DNA from: Hyphomonas beringensis
GTDB taxonomy: Bacteria; Pseudomonadota; Alphaproteobacteria; Caulobacterales; Hyphomonadaceae
NCBI RefSeq assembly: GCF_000682755.1
Contig: NZ_AWFF01000024.1
Span: 1-64,000 of the forward strand
Direction: 5' to 3'
DNA length: 64,000 bases
The notes beneath the pieces were generated by a model. That model did not search any database. It was not told the origin of the DNA and worked only from the letters and a program-made list of their open reading frames with translations. Positions 1-7,742 of the stretch are shown here, in pieces. Position numbers and translations under genes: made by a program. Numbering within the stretch: position 1 is the stretch's first letter; every line of letters begins with the position of its first letter.

Positions 1-2
1 AT

Positions 3-236
3 GCCCAGACCAACAAGGAAGTCTCTGCGCAGGCCGTTTCCTATACGACGGGCGTACCACCGGTCTCCGGTGCGGCGATGTTCTTCCGCGGTGAATGGTC
101 CGGACACGGCGTGTTCAATGTCGAACAATTCCCGGCCAAGCCCTTCCTGGAAGATATCGCAAAGCGCGGCCTGCCCTGGCACATCATCGATGTGGATGGC
201 GGCGACCAGGAAGACCTGTTTGCGGTGGAGACGTAG
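3..236 (+). CDS. Carboxynorspermidine synthase, C-terminal end (cut by window start)
   Basis: Only the last 77 codons are present. They match the C-terminus of saccharopine-dehydrogenase-like carboxynorspermidine synthases: a Tyr-Thr-Thr-Gly-Val-Pro segment (residues about 15-20 of the fragment), then the Gly-Val-Phe-Asn-Val-Glu-Gln-Phe stretch, then a Gly-Leu-Pro-Trp strand near the end. The family reductively condenses aspartate semialdehyde with a diamine to give carboxy(nor)spermidine. The decarboxylase for the next step, nspC, lies 0.8 kb downstream on the same strand, which supports this over a lysine-pathway saccharopine dehydrogenase. The stop codon shares a base with the next start. 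A piece of this gene recurs at 560-594. Confidence 0.8.
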   Translation, partial: AQTNKEVSAQAVSYTTGVPPVSGAAMFFRGEWSGHGVFNVEQFPAKPFLEDIAKRGLPWHIIDVDGGDQEDLFAVET

Positions 237-388
237 TGGACCCAACACTCAGCCCCAGCGAGAGAAAGAAGGCGGTTCGCAATGCGGGAATTGCGCTGTT
301 TGCAATAATTCTCCCGTGGATTCTTCTTGGGCTCACCTTCATGGTACTGTTCGTTCTTTCCTCGGCGCATCACATATTCGGGCTTTGA
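236..388 (+). CDS. Small single-pass membrane protein
   Basis: A 50-codon reading frame starts at a GTG overlapping the upstream TAG stop by one base (TAGTG), a layout that suggests translational coupling. The product has a short charged N-terminus (Ser-Glu-Arg-Lys-Lys) and then one hydrophobic helix of about 24 residues (roughly 19-42) made of Ile, Leu, Phe and Val with a central Pro-Trp. I recognise no family. The stop-start overlap and the clean membrane helix are the reasons for calling it; there is no strong ribosome binding site of its own. Its place between two polyamine genes may be chance. Confidence 0.5.
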   Translation: MDPTLSPSERKKAVRNAGIALFAIILPWILLGLTFMVLFVLSSAHHIFGL

Positions 389-395
389 CAGACGC

Positions 396-597
396 ATGAC
401 CAATCCGATACTCACCCCTCTGCTGCGTCCTCGACGTTGCACGTCCCCGGAGAAATCTGGAGACGGCTCAGCGCGTGCGGGAGGAAGCCGATTGCAAAAT
501 CCTGCTGGCCACCAAGGATGGAGAGCCGGTGGCGAAGATGCTGTACAATGTCTGCGACCATGCCCAGACCAACAAGGAAGTCTCTGCGCAAGCCCCG
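396..597 (+). pseudogene. Chimeric relic: nspC 5' fragment fused to carboxynorspermidine synthase fragment
   Basis: It begins with an ATG and codons resembling the start of nspC, with an extra base near 419-420 that breaks the frame. From 454 to 517 it matches nspC 1126-1189 at 61 of 64 bases. At about 518 it switches in frame to sequence resembling the synthase gene (Tyr-Asn-Val-Cys-Asp-His), and 560-594 matches window positions 1-35 at 34 of 35 bases. The four differences over those 99 bases are all synonymous. The piece stops just before the yciA ribosome binding site. It encodes no complete enzyme and looks like a recombination scar between two genes of one pathway. Confidence 0.8.
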
Positions 598-619
598 TGC
601 TGTTGGAAACAGGATCATC

Positions 620-1033
620 ATGACAGAAACAAATACGCCGCCCGGAATGGAACTGACCCTGCGGACGCTGGCCATGCCGGCCGATGCGAATGCGGCCGGA
701 GACATTTTCGGTGGCTGGGTGATGTCGCAGATGGACCTTGCCGCCGCCGTGCGCGCCAATGAACGCTGCAATGGCCGCACCGTAACGGTCGCAGCCAACG
801 AGATCATCTTCAAGCAACCGGTCCATATCGGCGACACGCTGTGCGTATACACCGAAGTTGAAAAAGTGGGCCGCAGCTCTATCATCATTCGTATAGAAAC
901 ATGGGCGCGGCGTGCCTTGTCATCCCAGCGGGACAAAGTGACCGAAGCCCGCTTCACCATGGTGGCCGTTGACGATAATGGCCGCCCACGTCCGGTGGAC
1001 GCCCCGCCGCCTGATCGGCCTATCAAGGCCTGA
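620..1033 (+). CDS. yciA: Acyl-CoA thioesterase, YciA-type hotdog protein
   Basis: A 137-residue hotdog-fold protein with the YciA signature Leu-Arg-Thr-Leu-Ala-Met-Pro at residues about 14-20, followed by Gly-Asp-Ile-Phe-Gly-Gly-Trp near 27-33, where the Asp is the expected catalytic residue. The family hydrolyses acyl-CoA esters in the cytoplasm. The start is the ATG at 620, preceded at six bases by AGGA; longer in-frame versions would run into the chimeric relic. Its position between the synthase remnant and nspC looks like an insertion into a polyamine operon rather than a functional link. Length fits the family. Confidence 0.85.
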   Translation: MTETNTPPGMELTLRTLAMPADANAAGDIFGGWVMSQMDLAAAVRANERCNGRTVTVAANEIIFKQPVHIGDTLCVYTEVEKVGRSSIIIRIETWARRALSSQRDKVTEARFTMVAVDDNGRPRPVDAPPPDRPIKA

Positions 1034-1053
1034 CACTTAAAGGACTGATCCTT

Positions 1054-2199
1054 ATGACCCCGCCGCCCCTGCCTGACCATATCCCCACGCCCTGCTTTGT
1101 GCTGGATGTGTCCCGCCTGCGGAAGAATCTGGAGACGGCTCAGCGTGTGCGGGAGGAAGCCGATTGCAAGATCCTGCTGGCGACCAAGGCCTTCTCGCTG
1201 CCAGCGACGTTTCCGATGATGACGGACTATCTGGACGGCACCACGGCCAGCGGCGAGCATGAAGCAATCATGGGCGCGGAAAGCTTTGGCAAGGAAGTGC
1301 ACGTCTATTCGCCCGCCTATACCGAAGACGAAGTGCGTCGTCTGACGGATGTCGCGCAGCACATCTATTTCAACTCCAATGAACAGCTGAAGCGCTTTGG
1401 CGATATTGCCCGCGATGCGGGTGCGAAAGTGGGCCTGCGCGTCAATCCCGGCTATTCCAATGCCACGCTTGGCGGAGACCTTTATAATCCCTGCGCGCCG
1501 GGCAGCCGGTTTGGCGAAGTGGCCTCAAAACTGGATGAGGTCGACTGGTCCGGCGTCGACATTTTCCACGTGCATGCCCTGTGCGAGAGCCTGCATGAAG
1601 GCTCTGTCGGCCTGATCCAGCATGTGGCGGAGACGTTCGGCCAATATATCGAGCAGGTGAATGCCGTGAATTTTGGCGGCGGGCACTTCCTGAACAAGGA
1701 AGGTTATGATGTCAGCCAGCTGATCAATGCGACCAAGGCCTTCAAGACGCGCTTTGGTGTGGAAGTTATTCTGGAGCCCGGCGCGGGCCTGGTCGTGAAT
1801 ACGGGCGAACTCTATGCCAGCGTTCTGGCTCTGCACTGGAACGAGATGGATTTGGCCATTCTGGACGCGTCCGCCTCCACCCACATGCCCGATGTTCTGG
1901 AAGTGCCCTACCGTCCGGACATCATCGACGCAGGCCAGCCGGGGCAGAAGGCGCATACGTATCGCCTTGGCGGCAAAACCTGCATGACCGGTGATGTGAT
2001 CGGCGACTATTCCTTTGAAGCCCCGCTGAAGCCCGGCGACACACTGATCTTTACCGACCAGATGCACTATTCCTTTGTGAAGACAAACACGTTCAACGGC
2101 ACGCCACTGGCCAATCTCGCCGTGCGCTGGGAAGACGGCATTGTCGAAACGCTGTCAGACTTTGGCTATGAAGAATTCCGCCATCGCCTGGGGCGCTAA
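1054..2199 (+). CDS. nspC: Carboxynorspermidine decarboxylase
   Basis: A 381-residue fold-type III PLP decarboxylase that removes the carboxyl group from carboxynorspermidine or carboxyspermidine to yield the triamine. The PLP lysine is Lys45 in Leu-Ala-Thr-Lys-Ala-Phe, the His-Val-His-Ala-Leu-Cys-Glu segment lies near the middle, and an Ile-Leu-Glu-Pro-Gly phosphate-binding stretch follows. The start has AAGGA at a suitable distance. Together with the synthase upstream it makes the alternative spermidine route that starts from aspartate semialdehyde rather than S-adenosylmethionine. Codons about 25-45 are repeated in the relic at 454-517. Confidence 0.92.
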   Translation: MTPPPLPDHIPTPCFVLDVSRLRKNLETAQRVREEADCKILLATKAFSLPATFPMMTDYLDGTTASGEHEAIMGAESFGKEVHVYSPAYTEDEVRRLTDVAQHIYFNSNEQLKRFGDIARDAGAKVGLRVNPGYSNATLGGDLYNPCAPGSRFGEVASKLDEVDWSGVDIFHVHALCESLHEGSVGLIQHVAETFGQYIEQVNAVNFGGGHFLNKEGYDVSQLINATKAFKTRFGVEVILEPGAGLVVNTGELYASVLALHWNEMDLAILDASASTHMPDVLEVPYRPDIIDAGQPGQKAHTYRLGGKTCMTGDVIGDYSFEAPLKPGDTLIFTDQMHYSFVKTNTFNGTPLANLAVRWEDGIVETLSDFGYEEFRHRLGR

Positions 2200-2280
2200 T
2201 CAGAACAGGGAAATTCAAGAGCCATTCTTAACGGCTCTTTGCGCGGGCCAGGCTATTCTCCGCCTTCGGAGGAAAGACCG

Positions 2281-2613
2281 ATGCGCAGATCACACACGGC
2301 AATCCTGTTGGCGCTATTGCTGAATGCGGGACCAGCCCTGGCCCATGGCGGCGGCTTGAATGCGCAAGGCTGTCACACGAACCGCAAGACCGGCGATTAT
2401 CATTGTCACCGCAAGTCGCCATCTGCCTCCCCCACGCCGCAACGCACACGTCCGGCAGATCGCGTGCAGCCTTTGGCCTCTCCCGCCTCACCTGGCCGCG
2501 CCTTCCGAAACTGCACAGAAGCGCGCGCGGCAGGCGCCGCCCCGGTCCGACGGGGCGAACCGGGCTATGGCCCTCACCTTGATCGCGACAATGACGGCAT
2601 AGGCTGCGAGTAA
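2281..2613 (+). CDS. Secreted YHYH plus excalibur domain protein
   Basis: A 110-residue exported protein. A signal peptide (Met-Arg-Arg, then a Leu/Ala core, then Ala-Leu-Ala) occupies residues 1-21. A YHYH motif follows (Gly-Cys-His, then Asp-Tyr-His-Cys-His-Arg), then a Pro/Ser/Arg-rich linker, then a C-terminal excalibur calcium-binding domain ending in Asp-Arg-Asp-Asn-Asp-Gly-Ile-Gly-Cys-Glu. The strong GGAGGAAAG just before the ATG fixes the start. Excalibur domains occur in extracellular nucleases and cell-surface proteins, but no catalytic domain is present here, so the role is unknown. Confidence 0.75.
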   Translation: MRRSHTAILLALLLNAGPALAHGGGLNAQGCHTNRKTGDYHCHRKSPSASPTPQRTRPADRVQPLASPASPGRAFRNCTEARAAGAAPVRRGEPGYGPHLDRDNDGIGCE

Positions 2614-2649
2614 TTCTATCCGCACTCAATCCGGGTCAGCACAGAAGAC

Positions 2650-3474
2650 CTAAATCAAAATATCCCGATCATTGCCGAGCGATGGGATGCGGGCGCGGGC
2701 CTTGGCGATGGCGCCCAGATCGAGGTCTGCCAGCAGGATACCCGGCGTGTCATCGGCTTTCTCGGCCAGCACCTCTCCCCAGGGTGAGACGATCAGTGAG
2801 TGGCCGAAGGTTTCGCGGCCATCTTCATGTTTGCCGCCTTGAGCGGGCGCGATCACAAAGCTGCCGGTTTCTATGGCGCGCGCCTGGATGAGGACATGCC
2901 AGTGCGCCTGCCCCGTCACACGCGTGAACGCAGCGGGGATGGTGAGGATACCGGCGCCCGCCTGAGCGAGCTTTCGATAAAGATGCGGGAAGCGGACATC
3001 GTAGCAGATGGTGAGGCCCAGCGTGGCAAAGTCTGTCTCGGCCAGAACAGCGCGCTCTCCCGGCCGATAGGCGCGGCTCTCGCGATAGCTCTGCCCGTCG
3101 CCGACTTCGACGTCGAACATGTGGATCTTGTCATACCGTGCACGGATGCTGCCATCCGGCGCGATCAGGATGGAGCGATTGGCGAAGCGGTCCTCTCCCT
3201 CCACCGTGACGGCGAGCGAGCCGATCAGCAGCCAGACGTCCAGCTCCTCTGCCAGCGCGCGCAGCGCGGCCAGCGTCGGGTCATCTGCCTCTGCCATCAG
3301 TTTCGGGCGCGCCATGCCGGGGCGGATATCCAGCAAGTTCGTCATTTCCGGCGTCGCGATGAACCTGGCCCCCTGCCCGGCTGCCTCACGGATCAGCTGG
3401 CTGGCATGGGCAATGTTCGGCGCGAGTTCCACACCGGAACGCATCTGAATACAGGCGGCACGTAATTGGGTCAT
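2650..3474 (-). CDS. Nitrilase-superfamily amidase (Nit1/Nit2 type)
   Basis: A carbon-nitrogen hydrolase of about 274 residues with the full Glu-Lys-Cys triad: Glu in Thr-Pro-Glu-Met-Thr-Asn, Lys in Tyr-Asp-Lys-Ile-His-Met-Phe-Asp, and Cys in Thr-Ile-Cys-Tyr-Asp-Val-Arg-Phe-Pro. The Lys and Cys motifs are those of the Nit branch that hydrolyses deaminated glutathione or omega-amides, so metabolite repair is the best guess. A GTG three codons upstream could also start the protein. The first residues after the ATG (Thr-Gln-Leu-Arg-Ala-Ala-Cys-Ile-Gln) already begin the conserved fold. Confidence 0.82.
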   Translation of the reverse strand: MTQLRAACIQMRSGVELAPNIAHASQLIREAAGQGARFIATPEMTNLLDIRPGMARPKLMAEADDPTLAALRALAEELDVWLLIGSLAVTVEGEDRFANRSILIAPDGSIRARYDKIHMFDVEVGDGQSYRESRAYRPGERAVLAETDFATLGLTICYDVRFPHLYRKLAQAGAGILTIPAAFTRVTGQAHWHVLIQARAIETGSFVIAPAQGGKHEDGRETFGHSLIVSPWGEVLAEKADDTPGILLADLDLGAIAKARARIPSLGNDRDILI

Positions 3475-3587
3475 GGCGGGCACCCTATCGAATCTGCCGC
3501 AACGCGAAAGCCCCGCTCAACTTGACGCCGCCCTGTCTGCACGCGGGATGGGCAATAGAGTGAGACACGATCCAAACTGTCTGATTA

Positions 3588-4094
3588 TCAGGCGCCTGTT
3601 CCGGGCAGCAGGTCTTCCAGGAAATAGGCGGACAGGGCATTGCGTCCGGCCAGCTGGCTTTTGCGGTAAACGGCGCGGGCCTGTTCGCGCACCGTGCGTT
3701 CGCTGGTCTCTCTCAGATCGGCGATTTCCTGCAGAGAGAGCCCCTTCAGCAGCAAAAGGCCGACATCTGATTCCGCATCGCTCAGCCCCCAGGCAGAAAA
3801 CTGCCGCGCAATGGCAAGGCCCAACCCCTGAACCAGCGCACGGTTCTCTTCCTGCCAGCGGCCGACATCCTGACGCGCATCGGCCAGCGCCCGGCGCAAC
3901 CGGCCGAGACGCCACAGCATCGCGCCGAGGCCAAAGGAGGCCGCGACCAGCACGATCATCTCGGCCGCAAGATGCACTGCACCAACCCCCTCCCCGCGAT
4001 CAGTGAGAAGGTCCACGCCAATGAACAGCGCGATCGCGCCAAACAGCGCGGCTATGCCGAGAAGGCCCCTGCGGCCGGATACGTCATCTGACAT
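3588..4094 (-). CDS. Membrane-anchored LuxR-type HTH regulator
   Basis: About 168 residues. Two hydrophobic segments lie at the N-terminus (about 11-28 and 45-65), then a charged helical linker, then a C-terminal LuxR/GerE-like helix-turn-helix (Leu-Ser-Leu-Gln-Glu-Ile-Ala, then Ser-Glu-Arg-Thr-Val-Arg) and a Tyr-Arg-Lys-Ser linker. There is no receiver or ligand domain, so the membrane part may sense or only anchor. The ATG at 4136 is an alternative start adding 14 residues; neither has a convincing ribosome site. It is divergent from the cytochrome b561 gene, with about 116 bases between, so it could regulate that gene. Confidence 0.65.
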   Translation of the reverse strand: MSDDVSGRRGLLGIAALFGAIALFIGVDLLTDRGEGVGAVHLAAEMIVLVAASFGLGAMLWRLGRLRRALADARQDVGRWQEENRALVQGLGLAIARQFSAWGLSDAESDVGLLLLKGLSLQEIADLRETSERTVREQARAVYRKSQLAGRNALSAYFLEDLLPGTGA

Positions 4095-4210
4095 AAAGCC
4101 ATCTTGCCCAAAGCTGTAGGAATGGGAATGCGTCATGTGGCGGGTAGCCTGGCCCAAGCGGGCTGCGCACCTTCATCCATATGCCAATCCTGCAATATGG
4201 AGCCCACCCT

Positions 4211-4861
4211 ATGAGCCAAACATCTTCGCGCCAAACCGTCTGGGACCCGCTTGTGCGAATCGGCCACTGGACCCTCGTCATTGCCTTTTTTACCGCCTAT
4301 TTCGCGGGCGATGACCTGTTCAGCATTCACAAATGGGCCGGCTATGTGGTTGCAGCGTATGTGCTGGTCCGCGCTGTCTGGGGCCTTGTCGGCACGCGAC
4401 ATGCGCGGTTTACGGATTTTGTACGCGGGCCGGGCGCCGTGTTCGGCTATCTGCGCGGCCTGGTAAGCGGAAAGGTGCCTGACTATGCCGGACACAATCC
4501 GGCAGGCGGCGCCATGGTGGTCGCCCTTCTGTTCAGCCTGCTCGTTACCACGTCCAGCGGTCTCGCACTCTATGCGGTTGAGGACAATGCGGGCCCACTT
4601 GCAGGCATCGTGACAGAACAAACCTTCGCCCCCCTCGCATCAGCCTTTAGCGAGGAAGAGGAGCATGGGGGGCGCGAAGAGTCCGGCAGCGAGGACCTGC
4701 TCGAAGGCGTGCACAAGACCTTCATCTACATCACGCTAGCTCTTGTGGGCCTGCACTTGGCCGGTGTGGTTGCCTCCAGCCTTGCCCACAGGGAAAATCT
4801 CGCCCGCGCCATGGTGACCGGCCGCAAGACCATACGTGACGCGGATCATGGCGACGCCTGA
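4211..4861 (+). CDS. Cytochrome b561-type membrane protein
   Basis: A 216-residue integral membrane protein of the prokaryotic b561 / hydrogenase b-type family. Four hydrophobic helices carry candidate haem-ligand histidines in Ile-Gly-His-Trp (near residue 20), His-Lys-Trp-Ala-Gly-Tyr, Gly-Val-His-Lys-Thr-Phe and Gly-Leu-His-Leu-Ala. An acidic Glu-Glu-Glu-Glu-His loop lies between helices 3 and 4. Such proteins pass electrons between quinones and periplasmic partners. No partner cytochrome or hydrogenase is adjacent, so the physiological donor is unknown. Confidence 0.8.
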   Translation: MSQTSSRQTVWDPLVRIGHWTLVIAFFTAYFAGDDLFSIHKWAGYVVAAYVLVRAVWGLVGTRHARFTDFVRGPGAVFGYLRGLVSGKVPDYAGHNPAGGAMVVALLFSLLVTTSSGLALYAVEDNAGPLAGIVTEQTFAPLASAFSEEEEHGGREESGSEDLLEGVHKTFIYITLALVGLHLAGVVASSLAHRENLARAMVTGRKTIRDADHGDA

Positions 4862-4892
4862 CCCGGGCGGCGCCAATGGCTCCGGGCTCAAA

Positions 4893-6134
4893 CTACATGC
4901 TGAACTCGCCCAGCCAGGCCAGCGCGGCCTGAAGGGCAAGGTCTGGTCCGTCGCCATTGTCTGCCGTCACCTGATGCGGCGGCGTCCATTCATGGCGCGG
5001 TGTGCCATAGACATGGGCGAGACTGTAGGCAGGCAGACGAATGGGAAAGCCCGTATGGCTAAGTGTGTATTCTTCCACGCCGCCTGCAAGGCGGGCCATG
5101 TCACTTCCGAAGACGTCGCCCCGGCGGGCCCCGTCAAAGCCGATGGCCAGCCCCTCACCCATACTGCCCGTCCAACGGCCGACCAGAACGACAACCGTGC
5201 CTTCAGCCTTCCAGCCACCATGCGGCGAGGCCTGCTTCACCCAGGCGGGTTCATCCATAGGCAGGACACGTTGATAGCCCGTCGTCTCACCCAGGAAGTG
5301 GCCGAGGATCGGTTCGGCGACGTCGGTATTGCCGCCGCCGGGCGTGTCGCGCAAATCGAGAATCCAGGCCCGCGCGCCTTTCAGCTGGTCCATCGCGGCG
5401 TCAAAGGCCGCGACGGTCGCGTCCTCTCCTAGGGAATTGTTGAGGCGGATATAGCCGATCCGGCCTGGCAGCATGTCTGCTGTTACAAGTTCCTGCGGCT
5501 CGGCCACACTATAATTCTCAAGCGAGAGCGTGTCCGGCCCACCCATGCGAGCAACCGTGACAGACCGCGGTTCGTTCCGGTAACCGGCAGCGGCCGCGTT
5601 CAGCGCCCAGGCTTTCTGGGCCGCGTCATAGGCAACGCCTTTCGGCTGAAGCCGCGTTTCCATGGCCTCGTCCAGCGGGCGGCCATTGATGGCGATCACT
5701 CGGTCGCCAACTTTCAGCCCAGCTTGCGCGGCTGCGCTGCCTTGGCGGACGGCCACGACCTGATTACCTGTCAGCCAATAGTCTGCCCCCGAAGGAACAA
5801 GGCGCGGCGATATTCCGGAATTCGTTCCAAAGCTCGCATGCGGATCATGGAGCGCGTCTAGCAATGTCTCCAGAACCTGCAACTGCTCTGCCTGGTTCAT
5901 GACGGGCCCGACCTTTTCCGGAAGGTCTGCGCAGGCCGCCTCCCAGATGTTGCGGCGGGATTCATAGAAAGCGTAGTCGGTGCGTACGAGGGCGCACAAC
6001 TCCTCCGCATCGGCGAGCGTGTCGGGACGCATATCCGGCTGAGTAAGTGTGGCCGTGTGTGACAGGGGCGCCGTCTGGGCGCACCCTGCCAGGAAGAGAC
6101 CGGCCAGCAGCAGGCCGGGGCTTAGACGTCCCAT
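4893..6134 (-). CDS. S41 peptidase-like lipoprotein with PDZ domain
   Basis: A 413-residue protein with a lipoprotein signal ending Leu-Ala-Gly-Cys (Cys18). A helical N-terminal region is followed by a PDZ-like domain around 120-175 (Ala-Gly-Leu-Lys-Val-Gly-Asp-Arg-Val) and a C-terminal S41 fold. The likely nucleophile is the Ser in Trp-Thr-Gly-Ser-Met-Gly-Glu-Gly. A Leu-Asp-Leu-Arg-Asp-Thr-Pro-Gly-Gly-Gly strand, typical of the family, precedes it. It presumably acts on periplasmic proteins from the outer membrane. The ATG overlaps the end of argD by 13 bases, so the two genes are probably co-transcribed. Confidence 0.8.
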   Translation of the reverse strand: MGRLSPGLLLAGLFLAGCAQTAPLSHTATLTQPDMRPDTLADAEELCALVRTDYAFYESRRNIWEAACADLPEKVGPVMNQAEQLQVLETLLDALHDPHASFGTNSGISPRLVPSGADYWLTGNQVVAVRQGSAAAQAGLKVGDRVIAINGRPLDEAMETRLQPKGVAYDAAQKAWALNAAAAGYRNEPRSVTVARMGGPDTLSLENYSVAEPQELVTADMLPGRIGYIRLNNSLGEDATVAAFDAAMDQLKGARAWILDLRDTPGGGNTDVAEPILGHFLGETTGYQRVLPMDEPAWVKQASPHGGWKAEGTVVVLVGRWTGSMGEGLAIGFDGARRGDVFGSDMARLAGGVEEYTLSHTGFPIRLPAYSLAHVYGTPRHEWTPPHQVTADNGDGPDLALQAALAWLGEFSM

Positions 6135-7309
6135 TCGCTGAGCGCCGCATCGATGATGCCCGTCGCTTCGCGGACATTCTCGTCATTGATGACCAGCGGC
6201 GGCGCCAAGCGCAGCACATTGTTACCCGCCACACCGACCAGAAGGTTCTTGTCGCGGCAGATGCCCTGCAGGCTTTTCGGTTCGCCCTTCATCTTCAGGC
6301 CGGTCAAAAGACCCTTGCCGGTGACGCCTTCCACCTTGTCAGGATGGCTATCGGCAATGCTTTTCAGGCCCTGGGCCAGCGTGCCGGACACGCGGCGCAC
6401 TTCAGCCAGGAAATCCTCATCGGAGATGATGTCCCAGACCACATTGCCCACCGCCATAGCCAGCGGGTTGCCGCCATAGGTAGAGCCGTGGCTGCCGGGC
6501 TGCATATGCTCACCGCAGGCTTCAGTCGTCAGGCAGGCGCCAAACGGGAAACCGCCGCCGATACCTTTGGCGGAGCACAGAATATCCGGCGCGGCCCCTT
6601 CGACCCATTCATGGGCGAACAGTTTGCCGGTCCGGCCCATGCCGCACTGCACTTCATCATAGATCAGCAGCACGCCATGCTCGTCGCACAGCTCACGGAA
6701 GCGTTTCAGGTCTTCCTCAGGTAGGGCGCGCACGCCGCCTTCGCCTTGCACCGGCTCAATCAGGACAGCGGCAGCGGTTGGGCGGGCGATGGCGTCTTCA
6801 AGAGCGGCCATGTCTCCCCATTCGAGGTGCACGAAGCCAGGCAGGGCCGGGCCGAAGCCTTCAAGGTATTTCGGATTGCCGCCAGCATTGATCGCGCCCA
6901 GCGAGCGGCCGTGGAAGGCGCCCGTAAAGGTGATGATGTCGATCCGCTCTTCATGGCCATTGGCCCACTGATATTTGCGGGCAGACTTGATGGCGCATTC
7001 GATCGCTTCAGTGCCGGAGTTCGTGAAGAAGACGCGGTCAGCAAACGTGTCGCGGCAGATCTTGTCGGCCAGCTCTTCGGCTCCGCGCACGCGGAACATG
7101 TTGGATGTGTGCCACAGCTTGTCAGCCTGATCACGCAGGGCTTTGACCATGGCCGGGTGGGCATGGCCAAGGGCGTTTACGGCGATGCCGGCGATGAAGT
7201 CCAGATATCGCGTGCCATCCTCAGTGAAGAGGCAGACGCCCTCCCCTTTTTCAAAGACTTCTTCCGGTGGCCGGTAGACTGGCATGATGTGCTGGCGCGG
7301 ATCGCTCAT
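6122..7309 (-). CDS. argD: Acetylornithine aminotransferase
   Basis: A 395-residue class III PLP aminotransferase that converts N-acetylglutamate semialdehyde to N-acetylornithine in arginine synthesis. Visible motifs are Asn-Ser-Gly-Thr-Glu-Ala (phosphate cup), Phe-His-Gly-Arg-Ser, Glu-Pro-Val-Gln-Gly-Glu-Gly-Gly, Asp-Glu-Val-Gln-Cys-Gly-Met-Gly-Arg-Thr, and the PLP lysine in Ser-Ala-Lys-Gly-Ile-Gly-Gly-Gly-Phe-Pro. AGGGAG sits just before the ATG. argF, its usual partner in alphaproteobacteria, is not next to it; the downstream gene is the S41 lipoprotein. Confidence 0.92.
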   Translation of the reverse strand: MSDPRQHIMPVYRPPEEVFEKGEGVCLFTEDGTRYLDFIAGIAVNALGHAHPAMVKALRDQADKLWHTSNMFRVRGAEELADKICRDTFADRVFFTNSGTEAIECAIKSARKYQWANGHEERIDIITFTGAFHGRSLGAINAGGNPKYLEGFGPALPGFVHLEWGDMAALEDAIARPTAAAVLIEPVQGEGGVRALPEEDLKRFRELCDEHGVLLIYDEVQCGMGRTGKLFAHEWVEGAAPDILCSAKGIGGGFPFGACLTTEACGEHMQPGSHGSTYGGNPLAMAVGNVVWDIISDEDFLAEVRRVSGTLAQGLKSIADSHPDKVEGVTGKGLLTGLKMKGEPKSLQGICRDKNLLVGVAGNNVLRLAPPLVINDENVREATGIIDAALSEWDV

Positions 7310-7742
7310 GATGGCTCCCTAGGGTCTGCAAGAATTACATTTAATCAGACGCATGGCCGGGCCCTGACTCGGAGTCAACACATCGGCCTGCTCCGGCAGG
7401 GCATTTTACTGACCCGGGCGAGACATCAGGATATCTCATCGCCCTCATTAAAAAACATTAATCGAAAATCGATAATAATGATTGACGTTTATCGATAATC
7501 GTTTATTGATATTCGTGAAGCCAAGGCGGACCGGGGTGATGTTCAAAACGCCCCCTACCTCACCTGAGCCGTTGTCCCGGACTGCCTTGGCCTACCCAAT
7601 TTCCCTGAGTGCAACAAAAAAGGCGCGAAAGCCTCATTAGAGCTTTCGCGCCTTCCACCGTTTGCAGCGTTTCCTCCCAGAAACTTGCTGTGTCATATGG
7701 CCGCGCGTTTAGAGATATGTCAAGATTATGAATTCAAGTTTT
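7310..7742. other. Intergenic region with AT-rich palindromes
   Basis: No gene is seen in these 433 bases. Half the region (about 7440-7520) is much more AT-rich than its surroundings. It holds the perfect palindrome TTATCGATAA at 7489-7498, another ATCGAT at 7468-7473 and related half-sites (AATCGAAAATCG before, GATAATCG after), which look like clustered operators for argD on the minus strand. A TGACTC-G-GAGTCA palindrome, holding two GANTC sites, lies near 7365-7380. The his-operon terminator occupies 7620-7654. Confidence 0.4.
7614..7654 (-). terminator. Intrinsic terminator of hisS-hisZ-hisG
   Basis: A perfect 13-base-pair stem (7620-7632 with 7642-7654) encloses a nine-base loop and, read on the minus strand, is followed by a run of six T. 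It lies about 90 bases past the hisG stop codon and has the form of a Rho-independent terminator for the leftward his transcript. Confidence 0.9.

Noticed and set aside
7448-7461. TTAA-N6-TTAA as a CtrA box
   Set aside because: The spacer is six bases, not seven, in a region that is AT-rich throughout. The exact consensus occurs only at 43504 among the intergenic regions I read.
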